From contig JBCDFV010000021.1 in NCBI GenBank assembly GCA_039177555.1, positions 1-64,000 on the forward strand: a stretch of 64,000 nt of DNA, written 5' to 3'. The position numbers were made by a program, and so were the translations under genes. Positions 63,974 to 64,000 of the stretch are shown here, one piece after another (the stretch's first letter is position 1; each line of letters starts with the position of its first letter). The DNA is from JANQGH01 sp039177555 (GTDB lineage: Bacteria; Pseudomonadota; Alphaproteobacteria; DSM-16000; Inquilinaceae). The notes below the pieces were generated by a model. The model worked only from the letters and a program-made list of their open reading frames with translations, was not told the DNA's origin and searched no databases.

Positions 63974-64000
63974 AATTCGTGTCTTGGGTTTGACTGCGTC

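Overview
The window is GC-rich chromosomal DNA from an alphaproteobacterium, probably of the Rhodospirillales type. Support comes from an FzlA-like GST-fold division protein, the trmD-rplS-leuC-leuD-leuB-asd order, sdhCDAB, the mdh-sucCDAB...lpdA TCA block, MscL, ZapE, and small Arg-rich DUF1127-type proteins placed divergently from LysR genes. No rRNA, tRNA, CRISPR array, prophage or intact insertion sequence is visible. I made no database search; names rest on motifs, length and gene order.

Layout. 1-7.6 kb: the 3' end of gltB, a small membrane protein, a LysR regulator, a small basic protein, fzlA, a TPR protein, an SDR enzyme, a nitroreductase, then trmD-rplS ending in a clear intrinsic terminator. 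7.6-9.8 kb: two secreted proteins built from one repeated beta-rich domain (three copies, then one). 9.8-17 kb: an XpaC-like membrane protein, leuC-leuD-(membrane protein)-leuB, an Mpo1/DUF962 protein, asd and a CoA-ester lyase. 17.0-18.3 kb: a gene-free 1.3 kb stretch with a candidate structured small RNA, a long C-rich/G-poor tract and two DnaA-box-like sites. 18.3-23 kb: sdhCDAB and a SAF-domain dehydrogenase. 23-28 kb: DUF1127 protein, a LysR gene that seems to start at ATT, a MscS channel, zapE, mdh, mscL. 28.4-38.8 kb: sucC-sucD-sucA-sucB, a GT9 glycosyltransferase, a small foreign-looking patch (dead IS3 transposase piece plus an AT-rich secreted protein), a DUF3293 protein and lpdA. 

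39-45 kb holds a five-gene leftward operon for sulfide/persulfide handling: YeeE/YedE pair, MBL-fold persulfide dioxygenase, a DUF442-sulfide:quinone reductase fusion and a SulP transporter. 45-50 kb has a BASS transporter, a LuxR-type regulator, an unknown secreted protein, an alpha/beta hydrolase, a CBS protein and a globin. 50-58 kb carries a third LysR gene and a sugar uptake module: an FrcBCA-type ABC transporter, a divergent ROK repressor with two matching palindromes between them, and a PfkB-family sugar kinase separated from it by a class III cyclase. 58-64 kb has a 2OG-Fe(II) oxygenase, a secreted agmatine-deiminase-like protein, a TPR protein, a methyltransferase and an amidase.

The biology is mostly central: nitrogen assimilation, leucine and aspartate-family biosynthesis, the TCA cycle from succinate and 2-oxoglutarate to malate, and sulfide detoxification feeding the quinone pool. 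The least explained parts are the 17 kb noncoding region, the repeated secreted proteins, the ATT start and the pattern in which all three LysR genes face a small Arg-rich protein gene.
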